Assembly (NCBI RefSeq): GCF_033118175.1
Contig: NC_083691.1
Location: 57,440,001 to 57,504,000 of the forward strand
DNA length: 64,000 bases
Direction: 5' to 3'
From: Dama dama
Taxonomy: Eukaryota; Chordata; Mammalia; Artiodactyla; Cervidae
Shown here: positions 34,226 through 47,414 of the stretch, one piece after another
Layout: every line of letters begins with the position of its first letter
Position numbering within the stretch: the stretch's first letter is position 1
The notes under the pieces: generated by a model
Database searches by the model: none
Told to the model about the DNA's origin: nothing
Seen by the model: only the letters and a program-made list of their open reading frames with translations
Made by a program: the position numbers and the translations under genes

Positions 34226-35518
34226 GGTTTTTTTTTTTTTTTTTTGATGCTACTGTTCTAAATTTTTAATGCTTGGAAATGCCACCATTTTAAAACTCTG
34301 GATAAAGAAATAGAATTGACACAGAGGAACTATGGGCTACCCCTGACGTTTTGACTGGAAGTAAAGAAAAGTTCAAAGCTTTAAACCCTTTCTATTAAAT
34401 AAACAGCCAAGAGCTTCTTCCCTCTTACACCTAAAGTCACTTATTTTACCATCAATAAACCTTTGGAAACAGCCAGGAAATGCATTACCATGTGTGGTGG
34501 AAAACACCCCTAGATAATATCTGAATGCCTTTAAATGATTCACTAAGTCTGACCATCCTAAATGTTATCAACTGCTTGGTTTCCCCAAAGGCCTTCCCAC
34601 CAAACACAGCTTCAACTCATCGTATGTCACAACTCCATTGTATGGAATGACAAGGTCATTCCATAATCAGATTTTTCAACTGTCGCACACTAAGAGCAGT
34701 TCTCTTTCTGTAATCTCAAATCTACTAAAATAGAAAGTAGACACCACAATGGCAAAATCTCTCATGCTTAAAGGCCAGTGTATTCAGTTCTTTTCCATGC
34801 AAAACTTAATGAGGTATCTTATATGCTTGCGATGTCTTTTCCAAATCAAGTATGGGGCAACCTTTGAAGATCCACTTGGCATTGTCATCTTGTCCTATGT
34901 TCTGGCAAGTATCTTACCCCAGAAAGGAATATACTTGCTGACCTACAGATTAGTCCCGGGGGAGTGTGCTAGATAAGCACTAAGGTCTACGGTCTCTTCC
35001 ATTGCCGTCAAGCTCACAGTGGGGCCGTTCCCAACTTGAATCACCAGATGCCTACAGAAGCCACTCAGATACGCCATGGCAGGGAGGAGGCAGAGGAGGA
35101 GTTTGCTGTCCTAGGGTGGAGGGAAGAGGCTGCTGGTTGGCACAGCTAGGACTAATGGTGGTGAAGTCATCCCCTCTAGGATGCCATGCCCAGCAGAAAG
35201 CCTCCGAAAAAGCCACCAGTCACTAGAATGTTCTTCTTCACAAACGGCACCACCTCCTCTGCTTTGCTCTTGACCTCTGAAGGTATCTGGTTGCTCTTGC
35301 GGATCTTCAGCTGTTCTTTGGCCTTCTTCAGGTCCTTCTCTACTCGCTGCCAGTCCACTTTGATGTAGCCAGTATGGTTTGCAAGCTGAAGCAGAAAAAA
35401 TGCACCTCCCAAAGCCGTTGCAGCCATTTCCCAACTTTCTGGAATATGAAACCCGTGCACCTTGACTGGCGGCAGCCATTTCGGCGAGCTCGTCTCGTGA
35501 TGACACCCGCGGGGCTTC
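34226..35518 (-). pseudogene. FUNDC2: FUNDC2 processed pseudogene (unit B)
   Basis: Same insertion as 8459-9727, with the same missing middle and the same native stop region (about 35176). This copy keeps the clearest poly(A) tail, an 18-base T run at 34228-34245 on the plus strand. The flanking duplication is 'catttccagt' (34216-34225) on the left and 'ctatttccagtttt' (35519-35532) on the right. Residues AATALGGAFFLLQLANHTG and KSNQIPSEVKSKAEE are readable. Frameshifts relative to the FUNDC2 reading frame make it non-functional. Confidence 0.93.
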
Positions 35519-35532
35519 CTATTTCCAGTTTT

Positions 35533-35742
35533 TTAAGGAATCTCCACACTGTTCTCCATAGCGGCTGTACTAGTTTGCATTCCCTCCAACAGTGGAAGAG
35601 GGTCCCTTTTCTCCACTCCCTCTCCAGCATTTATTGCTTGTAGACTTTTGGATAGCAGCCATTCTGACTGTCATGTAATGGTACCTCATTGAGGTTTTGA
35701 TTTGTATTTCTGATAATGAGTGATGTTGAGCATCTTTCCAAA
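35533..35742 (-). mobile_element. L1 LINE continuation (unit B)
   Basis: Counterpart of 9742-9952. One base fewer in 'gtatttctgataatgag' than in A and C. Confidence 0.88.
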
Positions 35743-35836
35743 AAAATAAATGACCCAGTAAAAAAATGGGCCAACGAACTAAACAGACATTTCTCCAAAG
35801 AAGACATACAGATGGCTAACAAACACATGAAAATTT
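35743..35836 (+). mobile_element. Inverted L1 5' segment (unit B)
   Basis: Counterpart of 9953-10046; plus-strand NRHFSKEDIQMANKHMK is readable. Confidence 0.85.
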
Positions 35837-37157
35837 GTTTATTTTTAATGAAAGGATAATTGCTTTACGATATTGTGTTGGTTTCTTCCTAGCATCAACA
35901 TGAGGATTTCTTCTTAAATTTCTTATAGGAAACATCTGCTAGTAATGATTTGTCTTCATTTTTGCTTATCAAACCTATGTAAGGTATTCAGTTGAAGATA
36001 AATTGAGACAAAAGCTGAGAATCTTAGGGTCAATTCTTTTTATTTCATTTTCAACAGCTTCAGAAATGTACTAAATTGTAATACAGATTTTTGGAAAAAA
36101 TAATTAAGACTCACTGGAAAAAACAAGATTATTAAATCACTTTAACTGATTTTTAAAAGCAACCAAAATGATCTTTAATGATTTTCATCTCCAGTTGCCC
36201 AAATTGAAAGTTCAGAACCAGAGAAACAAGGATTGAATGAAATAGCTAGTGGTCATTTCTCTCCTTGAAGTGTACAGTTTCTGCATCAGTAAGTGAAAGT
36301 GGTGATTTTCGGCCTTAGAGGAGCAGCAGGCTTACAGGAGTGAATTTCATATCTGCTTAGTTTCTTTGGCCAGGAACCATGGATCACCCAAAGTTAAATG
36401 CTCTTTGAAGTATCAAGAGCCTCAGCTTTCAGTGCTTCCAGAAATTTTCATGTACATTCTTCTAAAGAACCTATCAGGACGTGCAGAGAATAAGAACTAG
36501 AAATTTTAAAAGTAATAATAAAGTCGATTCGGAACTCCCTCGAACAGTCACAGGAAGAAATTATAAACCTTAACAAAGATCTGTGGGCTATGATAACTCA
36601 TTACAAACTTCCTCAGACATACCCTCCTCATACTTCATATTATTTCTCTAGTAAATTGGGAACATCTTCAATCCAGAGACTGGTGCTCTCATATTCTGAA
36701 ATTCTAAAAGCACTAGGCACAGTTTGAAACGAGTTATGAGAATTGGCTGATTCATATATTATCCCAGAAAATCTGATTGCACCAAAATGAGTTATTTAAA
36801 GCAAAATGAAGAAGAGAAATGGATGAATTCTGCAGAAAAATTTAAAGCGAATATTTGCAAGTCGATAACAATTTTGGATACCCTACAGACAAGAGGAACA
36901 GTTGCAGTTCGTGGCTTGCTGCAGAAGTTTCCAGATTCAGTAGAGTAATTTACATTTGTTTCCAACTTGTAGTGTTGGTATTAATGATAGTTCAATCTAC
37001 AGTGAAAATATACAGAAAAAAAAGAAATAATGAAAAATCTTTTAACAAAATTTGTTTCAATGTTAACATTTGCAGACAGAGAGACAAAGAAAAAGAGGAC
37101 GGAGGGGAGGTGTAATTTGAATAATCCCCCTTTTAGCATTAAATCTACAATGTGATG
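35837..37157. other. Noncoding spacer block b, left part (unit B)
   Basis: Counterpart of 10047-11428. Lacks both small tandem duplications that A and C share, so it looks ancestral at these points. No gene seen. Confidence 0.7.
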
Positions 37158-37370
37158 GGGGTTCCCATGTGGCCCTAGTGGTAAAGAACCCGCTTGCCAA
37201 TGCAGGAGATGTGACTTCAGTCACTGGGTGGGGAAGATCCCCTGGAGGAAGTCGCGACAACCCACTCCAGTAGTCTTACCTGGAGAATCCCATGGACAGA
37301 GGAGCCTGGTGGGCTACAGTCCATAGTGTTGCAAAGAGTCAGACACAACTGAAGCGACTTGGCGCACACT
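37158..37370 (+). mobile_element. Bov-tA/BovA SINE (unit B)
   Basis: Counterpart of 11429-11640. Confidence 0.92.
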
Positions 37371-38623
37371 ACAACGTGATAGACAAATACAATAGTCTTT
37401 GGACAGGAACTAGCAACAGGAGAAAGATGTCTATTAAAATTTTGACTTGACTGCCCCCTAGTGTGCTTTGACATAATGACCAGGTGAAAGTATTACTAAG
37501 TAAAATATTAATATATGTACAGAAACTATAATTTCAAAGGTCAAACCCTCCTAACTAGAACACAAGCCCCAAAATTGTCTCAGAATAAACAAAGTCATCT
37601 GAAAATGATCTGGGAACTCTTTCTGGGCTTCCTGGTAACATTCTGGTGGTAGTCTGGTGGCTGATTTCCTCTAGCTGGAGGTACATTCCAGACTGTATTT
37701 GGAAGCACTCTGTTCTACAGTTGGCATCAAATCACATGAAGTCTTTTCCCAAAATGATAAGAGAGCTCTCAGGTGGACTCCATAAATAAGGTAGGGGTCG
37801 TATTTCCTTGTGAGTTTAATGTATGACAAAGGAATTGCTTGCTAGCATCATTGACTACTAAAAACAACACATTCCACATCTATGAACACTGGTCTGACTC
37901 ATGGGCCAGGGGACACGGAATCTGCCAGATTTGAGAGGGGCCAGAAAAGCAAAGGGCTCTGCAGTAGGTTTAGCCTATGGTGCAAGCAGCCCTGCCTCCT
38001 GGGCCAGTGAGGACAGAGAGAGCAGGTCAGAGACCTCAGCCGTCAGGACAAAACTGACACTCAGAGAACACATGGGTGGACAGGAGTCAAATATGGACTT
38101 CTTTCTAAACCAATGCTAAGACAGGTCAATTTGTGGGCCACAAGACAGTCAATAAAATTAAATGAATTCTAACTGTATCAAGTATATTCTACAAAAACAA
38201 GGAAATAGTATTCAAAGTCAGTAACAGAAAGCAATCAGAAAAATCTTCAAGTATTTGGAAAATAAATAAGAAACTGCTTTTAAAAAAGCTAGAGTCAAAG
38301 AAGAACCCAAAGAGAAAAGTAGAGCTCATTGTGAATTGAAAAAAAATATTTTGTATCAAAACTTGTGGGAGGAAAGAAAGCTGAATTCATAGCAATAAAC
38401 TTGTGTAGTAAAGATGAATTGCAATCAATCACCTTAGCTACCACTCTGATTTACTAGTAAAATTTTAAACAAAGTTACAGTAGAACACAGGGGTCTTTCA
38501 TGAAGAGGGACGTGGCCATGCAGACTGTAACTCAGGTACAGTGACACAGGTGCAGCTTGTAGCACTAGAATCATCTCAGGGTGGGAAAAGGCATATTCCT
38601 CGCTTCAGATCTCCCACCCACTT
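37371..38623. other. Noncoding spacer block b, middle (unit B)
   Basis: Counterpart of 11641-12887. Scattered differences from A until about 38520, after which the two units become much closer. No gene. Confidence 0.65.
37451..37464 (-). promoter_or_regulatory. CTCF-like core motif, reverse orientation (unit B)
   Basis: CTGCCCCCTAGTGT, identical to the site at 11716. Confidence 0.45.
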
Positions 38624-39350
38624 TTTTGTCTGGGTTGTTTGTTTGTTTTTTGATATTGAGCTGCATGAGCTCTCTGTATATTTTGCAGATGAATCCCTTG
38701 TCGATTGCTTCATTTGCAAATGTTTTCTCCCATTCTGAGGGCTGGCTTTTTGCTTTGTTTATGGTTTCCTTTGCTGTGCAAAAGCTTTTTGCAAGTCAGA
38801 CAGCAAAAGACAAATGTCATGTGATGTCGCTTATATGTAGAATCTTAAAAAATGGTACAACAGAACCTCTAGAACAGAAATAGAGTCACAGACATAGAAA
38901 ACAAACTTATGATTACCAAGGGGAGAAGGAGAGGAGGGATAAACTGGGAGACTGGGGCTGCCATATACACACTAATATATGTAAAGTGCATGTTCAGTCG
39001 CTTCAGTTATGTCCGACTCTCTGCAACCGTGTGGACTGTAGGCCTGCCAGGCTCCTCTGTCCATGGGGATTCTCCAGGCAAGATTACTGAAGTGGGTGGC
39101 CACACCCTCCTCCAGGGGATCTTCCCAACCCAGGGATAGAACCCATTTATAAAGGAGATAACTAGTAATAATTAGAACCCACTGTACAGCACAGGGAACT
39201 CTACTCAATACTCTGTAATGACCTATATGGGAAAAAAATATAAAAGAATAGATTTATGTATACATATATGTAACTTATTCACTTTGCTGTATGGCAGAAA
39301 CTAATAAAACATTGCACATCAACTATACTCCAATGAAAATTAAGTTAAAA
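38624..39350. mobile_element. 5'-inverted L1 fragment with nested SINE (unit B)
   Basis: Antisense ORF2 piece up to about 38792, then plus-strand 3'UTR, counterpart of 12888-13610. Confidence 0.85.
38991..39147 (-). mobile_element. BovA-type SINE nested in L1 (unit B)
   Basis: Counterpart of 13255-13411. Confidence 0.9.
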
Positions 39351-40171
39351 GAGCGGCAAAAAGTGCACATTACTAGTTTCACAAGAGAAAATTTTGATAG
39401 TGGATAAGCATTTTGCGTAATTACTCAGTGAATTCAGTGATGAGGAAAGTCAAAGAGGATTTTTAGACAATGTTATTATGGTTCCTTACATATGTGAGCT
39501 CTGAGCTGCTCAAAGGCCAAAAACCACTGTAGTGCAGGCAACTTTGTATTCTCCAGTTGGTTAGTGAGAGTGATGATCTGCTGGTCAAGTCATGAAGCAA
39601 GTGCCTTGAAGGGATTAAGTGGCAGTGGGGATGTCACAACCAGACTAGGGTGTCCTCCCGGCAACATGACTGAAATTCTGTGCAGCCATGAGGTCAGTTG
39701 GGAACCTAGTAGGTGCTCCTGGGAGACGCGGCAGCCTTAGCTTGGAAGGAATACAGAGTGTGAGCATCCTTCTGGGGAGAAAGATGGAGCTCAGGGAGGC
39801 TGTTCTAGTGATGCCTTGACCCCTGTTTACACAGAAGAGGCGCTCAGACATTTCCACCTGAGCCCAGCCTGGGGACAGATTGTCCTCTGGGCACCGCTGC
39901 TGCTCCCGTCACCCTGAGCGTTGAGTCTCTGGAAAGCTTATGTTTGGGGCCATTTGCTGTGCAGGGTCCAGTGAGTGGCTGCTCACAGAGGTACGTGCAG
40001 TAGCCCCAGTTTCCACACTGGTGATTGTGGTAAAACATCAAGAGAATTTTGGATGGATGTGTGTCTCCATTGTGAATATGTACAGAAATACCACTGAAAT
40101 TTGCCATTTGTTTCTGTGTGTCTTAGAAGCCTTGTATATGGATGATTCTGAGGAACTTTCTAGTTAAGTAT
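39351..40171. other. Noncoding spacer block b, right part (unit B)
   Basis: Counterpart of 13611-14435; few differences from A. No gene. Confidence 0.65.
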
Positions 40172-40396
40172 GGGCTTCTCAGATGGTGCTCGTGGTAAAG
40201 AACCAGCCTGCCAATGCAGGAGATGCAGGAGGTGGGAGTTCGACCCCTGGGTCAGGAAGATCCTCTGGAGGAGGGCTTAGCAACCCACTCCAGCATTCTT
40301 GCCTGGAGAATCCCGTGGCCAGAAGAGCGTGGCAGGCTACAGTCAACAGAGTTTTACAAAGTCAGACATGACTGAAGCAACTTAGCACGCATACAC
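40172..40396 (+). mobile_element. Bov-tA/BovA SINE (unit B)
   Basis: Counterpart of 14436-14660. Confidence 0.9.
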
Positions 40397-40652
40397 ACTA
40401 ATTAAGGATACAATTTTAATTGAAATCGCTATGGAACCCATTATGCTGAAATAGAAAATCATGCCTAGTATGTCTATTTCTTTAACCAGAAAGAGTATTA
40501 TATTCTCCTAGCAATCTGGACAACTGCAAACAACTCACTGCAAACTCTTCCCCTGAGATCGCCACCATCTTCCTCTTACACAGACTCAGAGCATCCGCTG
40601 TCAGTTCCCCCGAGAAGCTGTACTTTGAGCAGCTGAGCCACCCAGGCAGGGA

Positions 40653-40680
40653 GGTTTGTGCTCAGGGCTGCATCACTGTG
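40653..40680 (-). promoter_or_regulatory. 12-RSS of V-A pseudogene, unit B
   Basis: Heptamer CACAGTG (40674-40680), 12-base spacer, nonamer GCACAAACC (40653-40661); unchanged from unit A although the V exon is broken. Confidence 0.95.
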
Positions 40681-41436
40681 GGAGGATCTTCTGTACCTTG
40701 ACAACAGTAATAGACTCCAGCATCCTCAGCCTGCACTCTGCTGATTGTCAGTGTGAAATCTGTCCCTGATCCACTGCCGGTGAACCTGTCTGGGACCCCA
40801 GTGATACAGTTGGAAACCTGATAGATCAGACCCTGTGGTGATTGGCCTGGTTTATGTTGAATCCAATTCAAATAAGTTTTTCCATCACTATGTACCAGGC
40901 TCTGACTAGACTTGCAGGAGATGGAGGCCGTCAGACAGACAGGGAGAGTGGAGTCTGGGTCAGCACAACATCCCCACTGGATCCTAAAGGAATGAAAGAG
41001 AATTAGGAAGCTACAAATATTAGCAACCATTTTTATTGTTTCCTTTTTCTGATTTATTTTAGCTCAAATTTTAATACTACTTTGTATTACTCTCATTATC
41101 TGTAATCATACCGCAAAATTGTACAATCACAATAATGAATTTGATATCTGTGAAGTGTAGAGAGACCTCTAAACATCCCGTTCATCACCCCCACTTCCCT
41201 GGTCACAGTCCTGACCTGAGCACAGGACCTTCTTCCTTCTGGAACATTCCTCACTCTCATAGATCTAAGGTTCCCATGCCCATCTACAGGACAAGGCACA
41301 CACATCTAACAGAGAACCCACGTGGAGAGCAGTGCTGCCCCCAGAGCTCACCCCCCATCCTCCTTCTCAACCCCTCTCCATCCTTACCTGGGACCCAGAG
41401 CAGGAGGAGCCCCAGGAGCTGAGCAGGGAACCACAT
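40681..41436 (-). pseudogene. IGKV2: V-A kappa variable segment, frameshifted (unit B)
   Basis: Leader exon 41388-41436 (MWFPAQLLGLLLLWVPG), 404-bp intron, V exon 40681-40983. The V exon is 303 nt, 10 fewer than the 313 of the other three. The loss lies in FR1 near 40929-40940, where the stretch encoding the end of FR1 before Glu-Thr-Ala is replaced by a short 'agac' repeat. The frame after PLSLSV runs straight into a TGA (tca at 40931-40933 on the plus strand). Downstream, CDR1 to CDR3 remain well preserved in another frame, including the extra cysteines seen in V-A of unit A. Promoter, splice sites and RSS are intact, so the lesion is recent and the segment may still rearrange, non-productively. 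Confidence 0.95.
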
Positions 41437-41492
41437 GTTCAGCAGTGTGAATTGAGGAGTCCTGATAAGTCAGAGCAAGGCCAAGAGCTGAG

Positions 41493-41545
41493 CTTTTATC
41501 TCAGACTTGGAAGGGAAGGTCCTCCCTGAGGAACAACATGCAAAT
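41493..41545 (-). promoter_or_regulatory. V kappa promoter: octamer and TATA-like box (V-A, unit B)
   Basis: Coding-strand ATTTGCAT at 41538-41545 and GATAAAAG at 41493-41500; unchanged from unit A. Confidence 0.9.
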
Positions 41546-42870
41546 CCCCTGGTGGGGGCAGAGGTGTGGACAGAGCCAGGGGGAGGTGGGACGGGTCAAC
41601 TTTCAGCAAAGTGAAATAAAGGTCTTCTGTGTTGAGATGTAAACCAGTGGCTACAGTCTATACTGCTTGGAGCAGTGGGATGAAGAATCTCACTGTGAAA
41701 GTGCAGATTGTTTGCAGAACCCAGTGCACATGGGCCATGACTTTAAGAAAGCAACGGGGAGCCTACTTGTGGACATGTATGTTCAGGGTTAGTATCTGGG
41801 AGGGAATGTCCATCTCACTCTGATTTTTCACAACTGATCTAGATAGGAGAACAACTTCTTCCCCACTAGTACTGACCCTCAGAATTTCCTCCAAAGAATA
41901 TCATGAAGCTGAGCTGCTTCAAGAACTGTTACATCATTGCAGTTCCCAAGTTACCTGTTTAGGAATGTTAGAATCAGCTGTTAGAATTGATCCTGGCAAC
42001 AAGTGAATTAACGTTCAAGGAATACTCAAGTCAAAAGAAATTGCCAAGGAGAAAAATAATATATATGTTGGTCAGAGAGTTAATAGCTCAGTTTAAGACA
42101 ATAAGAATTTGATGAGACTTTTATGCCTAAATCAGTGATATGAAATAACTGAAACTCAGTTTTTTCTATCTGGTGCATGTTCTACCGTAATTCTATCTGT
42201 GTCTCTGTCTCTCTTGTCTTTGTCTCTCTGTCTCTGTCTGTCTGTCTCTCTTTCTCCCTCTCTCTATATATATAGAAAATAGCTTAGTCAAAGGAGTTTT
42301 TGAGAAAAATATTCACTTGAGATGGAGGACAGTATGAAAAAAGTGTGACTTTGTGTTTTTCTTCTGAGTGGTGCTTAGAAAAACTTCTCCTCTGCAGACT
42401 CATGTAGAATCAGGTGCTATAGGATTCCCTGGGTCCCTCAGCTCTGTGTGAGGACCTGAGACTCTCAATCTCTGTGTGCTGGAAGCTACAGCCATGAGTC
42501 TACATTTCCAAAGGAGGTGCTGTTTGTGAGAATTCGTGAGGGGAGCAATGACTGGATCCTGTATTTGAATGTCTCAGGGTGGCCTGTGTCTATCACTGAC
42601 ACATTCCTTGGCTTTTACTTCTGCATGGTCCCCATGGAACAGGATTCTGGGCCACTAGTGCTCGGAGGACAGTCTGTCACAGCAGCGTCCTTAGGTAGAC
42701 AAACAGGACCATTGTCCTGTGTCAGCCTGACGCAGGTCATGTTGAACTGAACAGTTCCGGAAAAATAGTGCCAATATCAAATTCTCTTTGTCCTGAAAAC
42801 AGAATCTTGAAAATTGTAAAAGTAGACTTTGCTGTCTTTTTAAAATTGGATAATTTAAACCCAAGGCATA
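41546..42870. other. Upstream flank of V-A and start of block c (unit B)
   Basis: Counterpart of 15820-17143. From about 41650 it is essentially identical to unit A for many hundreds of bases. Includes the TC-rich tract at about 42192-42274. No gene. Confidence 0.7.
42192..42274. repeat. (TC/TG)n-rich tract (unit B)
   Basis: Counterpart of 16469-16549. Confidence 0.9.
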
Positions 42871-42999
42871 CATGCTAAGTCACTTCAGTCTTGTCCAACT
42901 CTTTGCAACACTATGGACTCTAGCCCACCAGGTTCTTCTGTCCATGGGATTTCCCAGGCAAGAAAACTGGAATGGGTTACCATGCCCTTCTCCAGGGGA
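42871..42999 (-). mobile_element. BovA-type SINE fragment (unit B)
   Basis: Counterpart of 17144-17272. Confidence 0.88.
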
Positions 43000-45979
43000 A
43001 TTTAAACCCAAAGACAGGCTTAATTGACTATGAAGACAAAGTAACTAATACAACACTCTGTAAGATTCCACAATAATGCTTGGTCTGCATATTCTCTTGG
43101 AAACTTTCAAGAATAAAATTTTGACAATGTTGAAACGATAACTGACCAAAAGCAATGTTCATCTTTAAACTCTGAACTTTCTGGACTAATCTCATCTGCT
43201 GAGAAAATCGTGGTGTTGAGTTGCTTGCAGAATGACATATGCTCCATATTTCACTAGTCACACTATTAGTTATGCTTTAATCTTATTCCATTTCCTTAAG
43301 CTTTCACTTTCTTTGACCTGGTCTTTTTCAGAAGGATTCTGGGTCTTCAATCTGGCTCTGAAGATATCAAGACAAGGGGGATTTGTAGTATTGGCTAAAT
43401 ACAGGACACTGCTGTGCTGAGAATTCCAGCACTTTATCTAACCATGTAGTAAAGAAATTAAAAGAAATTCTTATAGTTTTGAAAAAGGGACATTTAAGAC
43501 CCTGTGGAAAAAACATCAAAGCAAATGAAGTAAACTGATACCTGAAGGCAGTTAAATTCTCTGTAATCACTTCTTTCCCTCCCTTGTTAACACAGATGGA
43601 AAGATTAGAGCAGGAAAAACCCAGGGGTGAATGAAGTATTTAGTGGCCATTCCTCATATTATAATGAAAATACACTGCCTGCATCAGTATGTGAGAATGG
43701 TGATTTTCTGCCTTTAGGAAGTATTGGGCCCACGGGAGTGAATTGCACATTACTTAGTCACTTTTGACCAGAAGCCATGGATCATTCAAAGGCCAAATGC
43801 TCTTTGGAGCATCTTTCTGTGCTTCCAGAAATTTGCATATTGACTCTTCTAAAGCAGGGACCTGATCAGAGAATAATGGTCAGATATGGAAAATAAGTAC
43901 ATGAATGAAAAAGAAAATAAAATGATCCCATTACAAACACGCATCCTGGTCAATTAGAAATATTTTCAATTCCACAGATTGGCTCTTCTCCTGGAATTCT
44001 CATAGACTTATGTTAAATGTAAAGCTGATTGTTAGAATGTTGAAAATCCATTATTGAAGGGAATCACACTAAAACAGTTTATTATTTTATAACTATGAAG
44101 AGGAATTGGGTCTCATGCTTTTGGTGATGATAAAGTGTATAAATACAAAGATAAGAAACCTTTGATTCTATTACAGAAAAGAAAGCAAATAATTTGTGGT
44201 CACAACAACCCTGTTTGTACCCCTAAACCGGCAGCATCTTTTTGTTTGGAATTGAATAATAATGTTTCAAGAGTGAGTAAAATCATTTGTCTTCGTATAA
44301 TCGAAACTTCTAGTGTTGGTCATAACCAGAGTTTACTACACTCAGACCATGTAGGAAGGAAAAAAAGACAGAATGAAAAACCTGTTGCAACATGTGTCTC
44401 TGTTAACATTTGCAGGGAAAAACGAGAACACAGTGATATTGGAGAGAGAGAGAAGGAGAGAAGAGGCATAATATGAACGACCATCCTCCTCACATCCAGA
44501 TCTTCAAGGGGTGAGCAAATAAAAACTTAAGACCAAAACTTGCAGCAGGATAGACATGTGTATATACTGGGACTTTGACCTGACTGTCCCTAGCATGTTT
44601 TGACATAAGGACCAGGTGAAAGTAGGTACAAATACAGATAGAATTTTCCCACTCAAGTGCTAGTTCAGAAGTTGTGTCAAGAGAAATGGCTTGGGAACTC
44701 TTTCTGGGCTGCCTTGTGGCATTCTGGTTGTTGTCTGGTGGCTGATTTCCCTTAGTTGAGGTGCTGTCCAAATGACACTTCAGGGCACAAAACTAGGTTC
44801 CGAATTGCAGGAAAATATTTCCCACAGTGGTTAGAGAGTTCTCACATTGCTCCCTAGGTAAGTTGTAGATGCACATTCCCTTTCAGGGTGCTGAATGTTT
44901 GTCTTTCTCTTAATGAAAATAATTGCCAGACAGCTTCTCTGGTTCTGGACACAGCATAATCCACATGCAAGAGGGCTGGTCTGGCTCCTGGACCAGGTGA
45001 CATGGAATCTTCCAGATCTGAGTGGGGTCAGAAAAGCAAACTGCTCTCTGCAGCCTGCGGTGCCAGCAGCCCTCCACGCGGTCCTGGAAAACACAGAAGA
45101 CTTGATTGCAGACATCAATCATCTGGATTTGTTGACACTTAGAACACTGAGGAACAATGATAAAATGATTCCAAACCCGCCTACTTCAAAATACAACAGG
45201 GAGCTTAATGGATGCTCCAGGGGGAACATGGCAGCCATTTCCTGGAGGGATGGTGGAGCATGAGCTCCATTAGTGGGGAGGAAGATGGAGGTTCTGGCAG
45301 GGCTGTTCGGGGGGAACTCTGAGCCCTGTTTACACAGAAGAGGGCCCAGTGACTGTGACTAAGGCCTCCATGTGGCCTCCTCCTCAAGGCCTTAAACTCA
45401 TATCCGTCTCAGGCCAGCCTGGTGTCAGACTGTCTTCTGCTCACCGCATCTACTGCTGCCACCCTAGGGCTGAGCCTCGTTTGGAAGATTCCATTTGGAT
45501 CCTTATATTCTGCGTGGCCCAGGGAATGTCCTGCTCACAGATGTGTGTGCAGTGTCTCCAGGCTCCTCACTGCTGATTCAAAAGAGAAATCAATAGACTC
45601 TTGAATAGAAACAGGTCCTCTCCTTGAACATGTGATGAACATGTGTACACCCTGAATACTTGTGTTTCTTCATATGTGTTTCAAATCCATGAATATAAAA
45701 CACTTATTTCTAGATAAAATACAATTTTATTGATAGTAATTTTCAAGATAATATTACAATTTTAATAGCATTTGCTGTGTAACCTCAAGCTGGAAAGGAA
45801 ATCATCTTTAGTAAGTTTTATTCTTTTAACCAGCAACAGGATTATATTGTTCAGGGAGATTTGGAATTAGTTTATGCCAATCATATGCTGTCAGAATATA
45901 TAACTAGCATGTCCAGTATTACTTGGGAAATATTTTAGAGCGTTTAAAAACTGCGATCTATTTGAAGTACTCATTTTCT
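43000..45979. other. Noncoding spacer block c (unit B)
   Basis: Counterpart of 17273-20250, very close to A until about 44830 and then increasingly different. No gene. Confidence 0.65.
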
Positions 45980-46100
45980 ACCAGGGAAGAATCTGCCTGC
46001 AGTGCAGGAGACCCTGTTTTGATTCCTGGGTTGGAAAAACCCCCTGGAGAAGGGATAGGCTACCCACTCCAGTATTCTTGTGCTTCCCTGGTGGTCAGAC
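45980..46100 (+). mobile_element. Bov-tA SINE fragment (unit B)
   Basis: Counterpart of 20251-20369. Confidence 0.8.
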
Positions 46101-46104
46101 AGTC

Positions 46105-46415
46105 AAAATGATGCCCAGTGAGGCAATGATGCCATCCAACCATCTGTCTACTCCTTGTCCTCCTGCCCTCAATCTTTCCCAGCATCAGGTTCTTTTCCAA
46201 TGAGCTGGCTCTTTGCATCAGCTGGCCAAGGTACTAGAGCTTAAACTTCATCACCAATCCTTCCAATGAGTACTCAGGATTGATTTCCTTTAGGATGGAC
46301 TGGTTTGATCTCCTTGCTGTCCAAGGGACTCTTAAGAGTCTTCTCCAGCACCACAGTTCAAAAGCATGAATTCTTCGGCACTCAGCTTTCTTTATGATCC
46401 AACTCATATCTGTGC
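46105..46415 (-). mobile_element. BovB (RTE) LINE fragment (unit B)
   Basis: Counterpart of 20375-20690. Confidence 0.85.
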
Positions 46416-47414
46416 ATCATATTACACTTTGATTTAAGAATGCTGAGTTTCCCTCTCTATGAGCCGATTTTTCTTCTTGATTAAATATTTGTTTAAAGAC
46501 TCTGGATTTGTTCTTTTTCATTTTAATTGTGATATTAAAGGAAGAATGGGCAAATATGTTAAGTATACAACACATGAAGGCTTAACATATATCAATATCT
46601 GGATAAAATATAAAATACGTCATACTCTACAGGTGCCTGACTCTTGCACTTTGAAAACCACTAACTACCCCAACCAAGAACAAGAACACAGGCCTTCTGA
46701 AAGTTAGGGGAGAAGATGTCTACCTTCAGGGAAACCTGAGGTCCTGGTAGTCTAGGACAGAAGCAGGAGCTGAGATGCAGGGAGCAGAGAAAAGGCATGA
46801 GCATGATTCAAAGCCAGGAAATTCTAGAACAGATTTAGTTGAACAAACTTAGAAGCTGTGACTATATGAAGTTCAAATTTTATCATGGTATTCTGTCTCT
46901 AAGATGAGGATAATTTTCAGATTTTAAGAGAATATACATCAGGATGATTAAGATTTTCCAGACTAGGATTTTCTGCCAGAGAGACTGAGGGAAAGATAGT
47001 TTTCTCAGAACCACTGAGAAAGTCACTCCCTGGGGCCCCAACACTGTCTATGAGCAAGTGTCTGAGTCTGGCAGGTACATCAGTGTTGGGAAGGTCTGTG
47101 CTCCAGGGGACTGGAGCGCAGGTGGTCGGTCCTTCACAGTTAGTGATGCTGAGAGCTGAGCGAGAGTCAGCACGGAGCCATCTGTGAGCATCTCAGCCAG
47201 CGGTCCAGACCCTGGGGAGCTCACAACAGGGACTCCTGGGCTCTGGACCTGAGGGTGTTCTCACCTCCTTCCAGAGCTCCCCACCATTTCCTCCTCCCCC
47301 AGTTTGTTCTCCACTGAGAGGAGCAGCTGCTCTGACCCCGATTCCCTGGGGGAAGCAGCTGCTCAGCTGAGCACAAGGGCTGAGCCCATGAGGGAGGGGT
47401 ATGTTTAGGGCCAT
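46416..47414. other. Spacer downstream of the IGKV relic (unit B)
   Basis: Counterpart of 20691-21693. No gene seen. Confidence 0.5.

Noticed and set aside
40662..41030. 122-codon open frame covering V-A of unit B, read as an intact V exon
   Set aside because: It starts in the intron and reaches the V frame only because of the 10-bp loss; from the real leader and splice site the frame stops in FR1.
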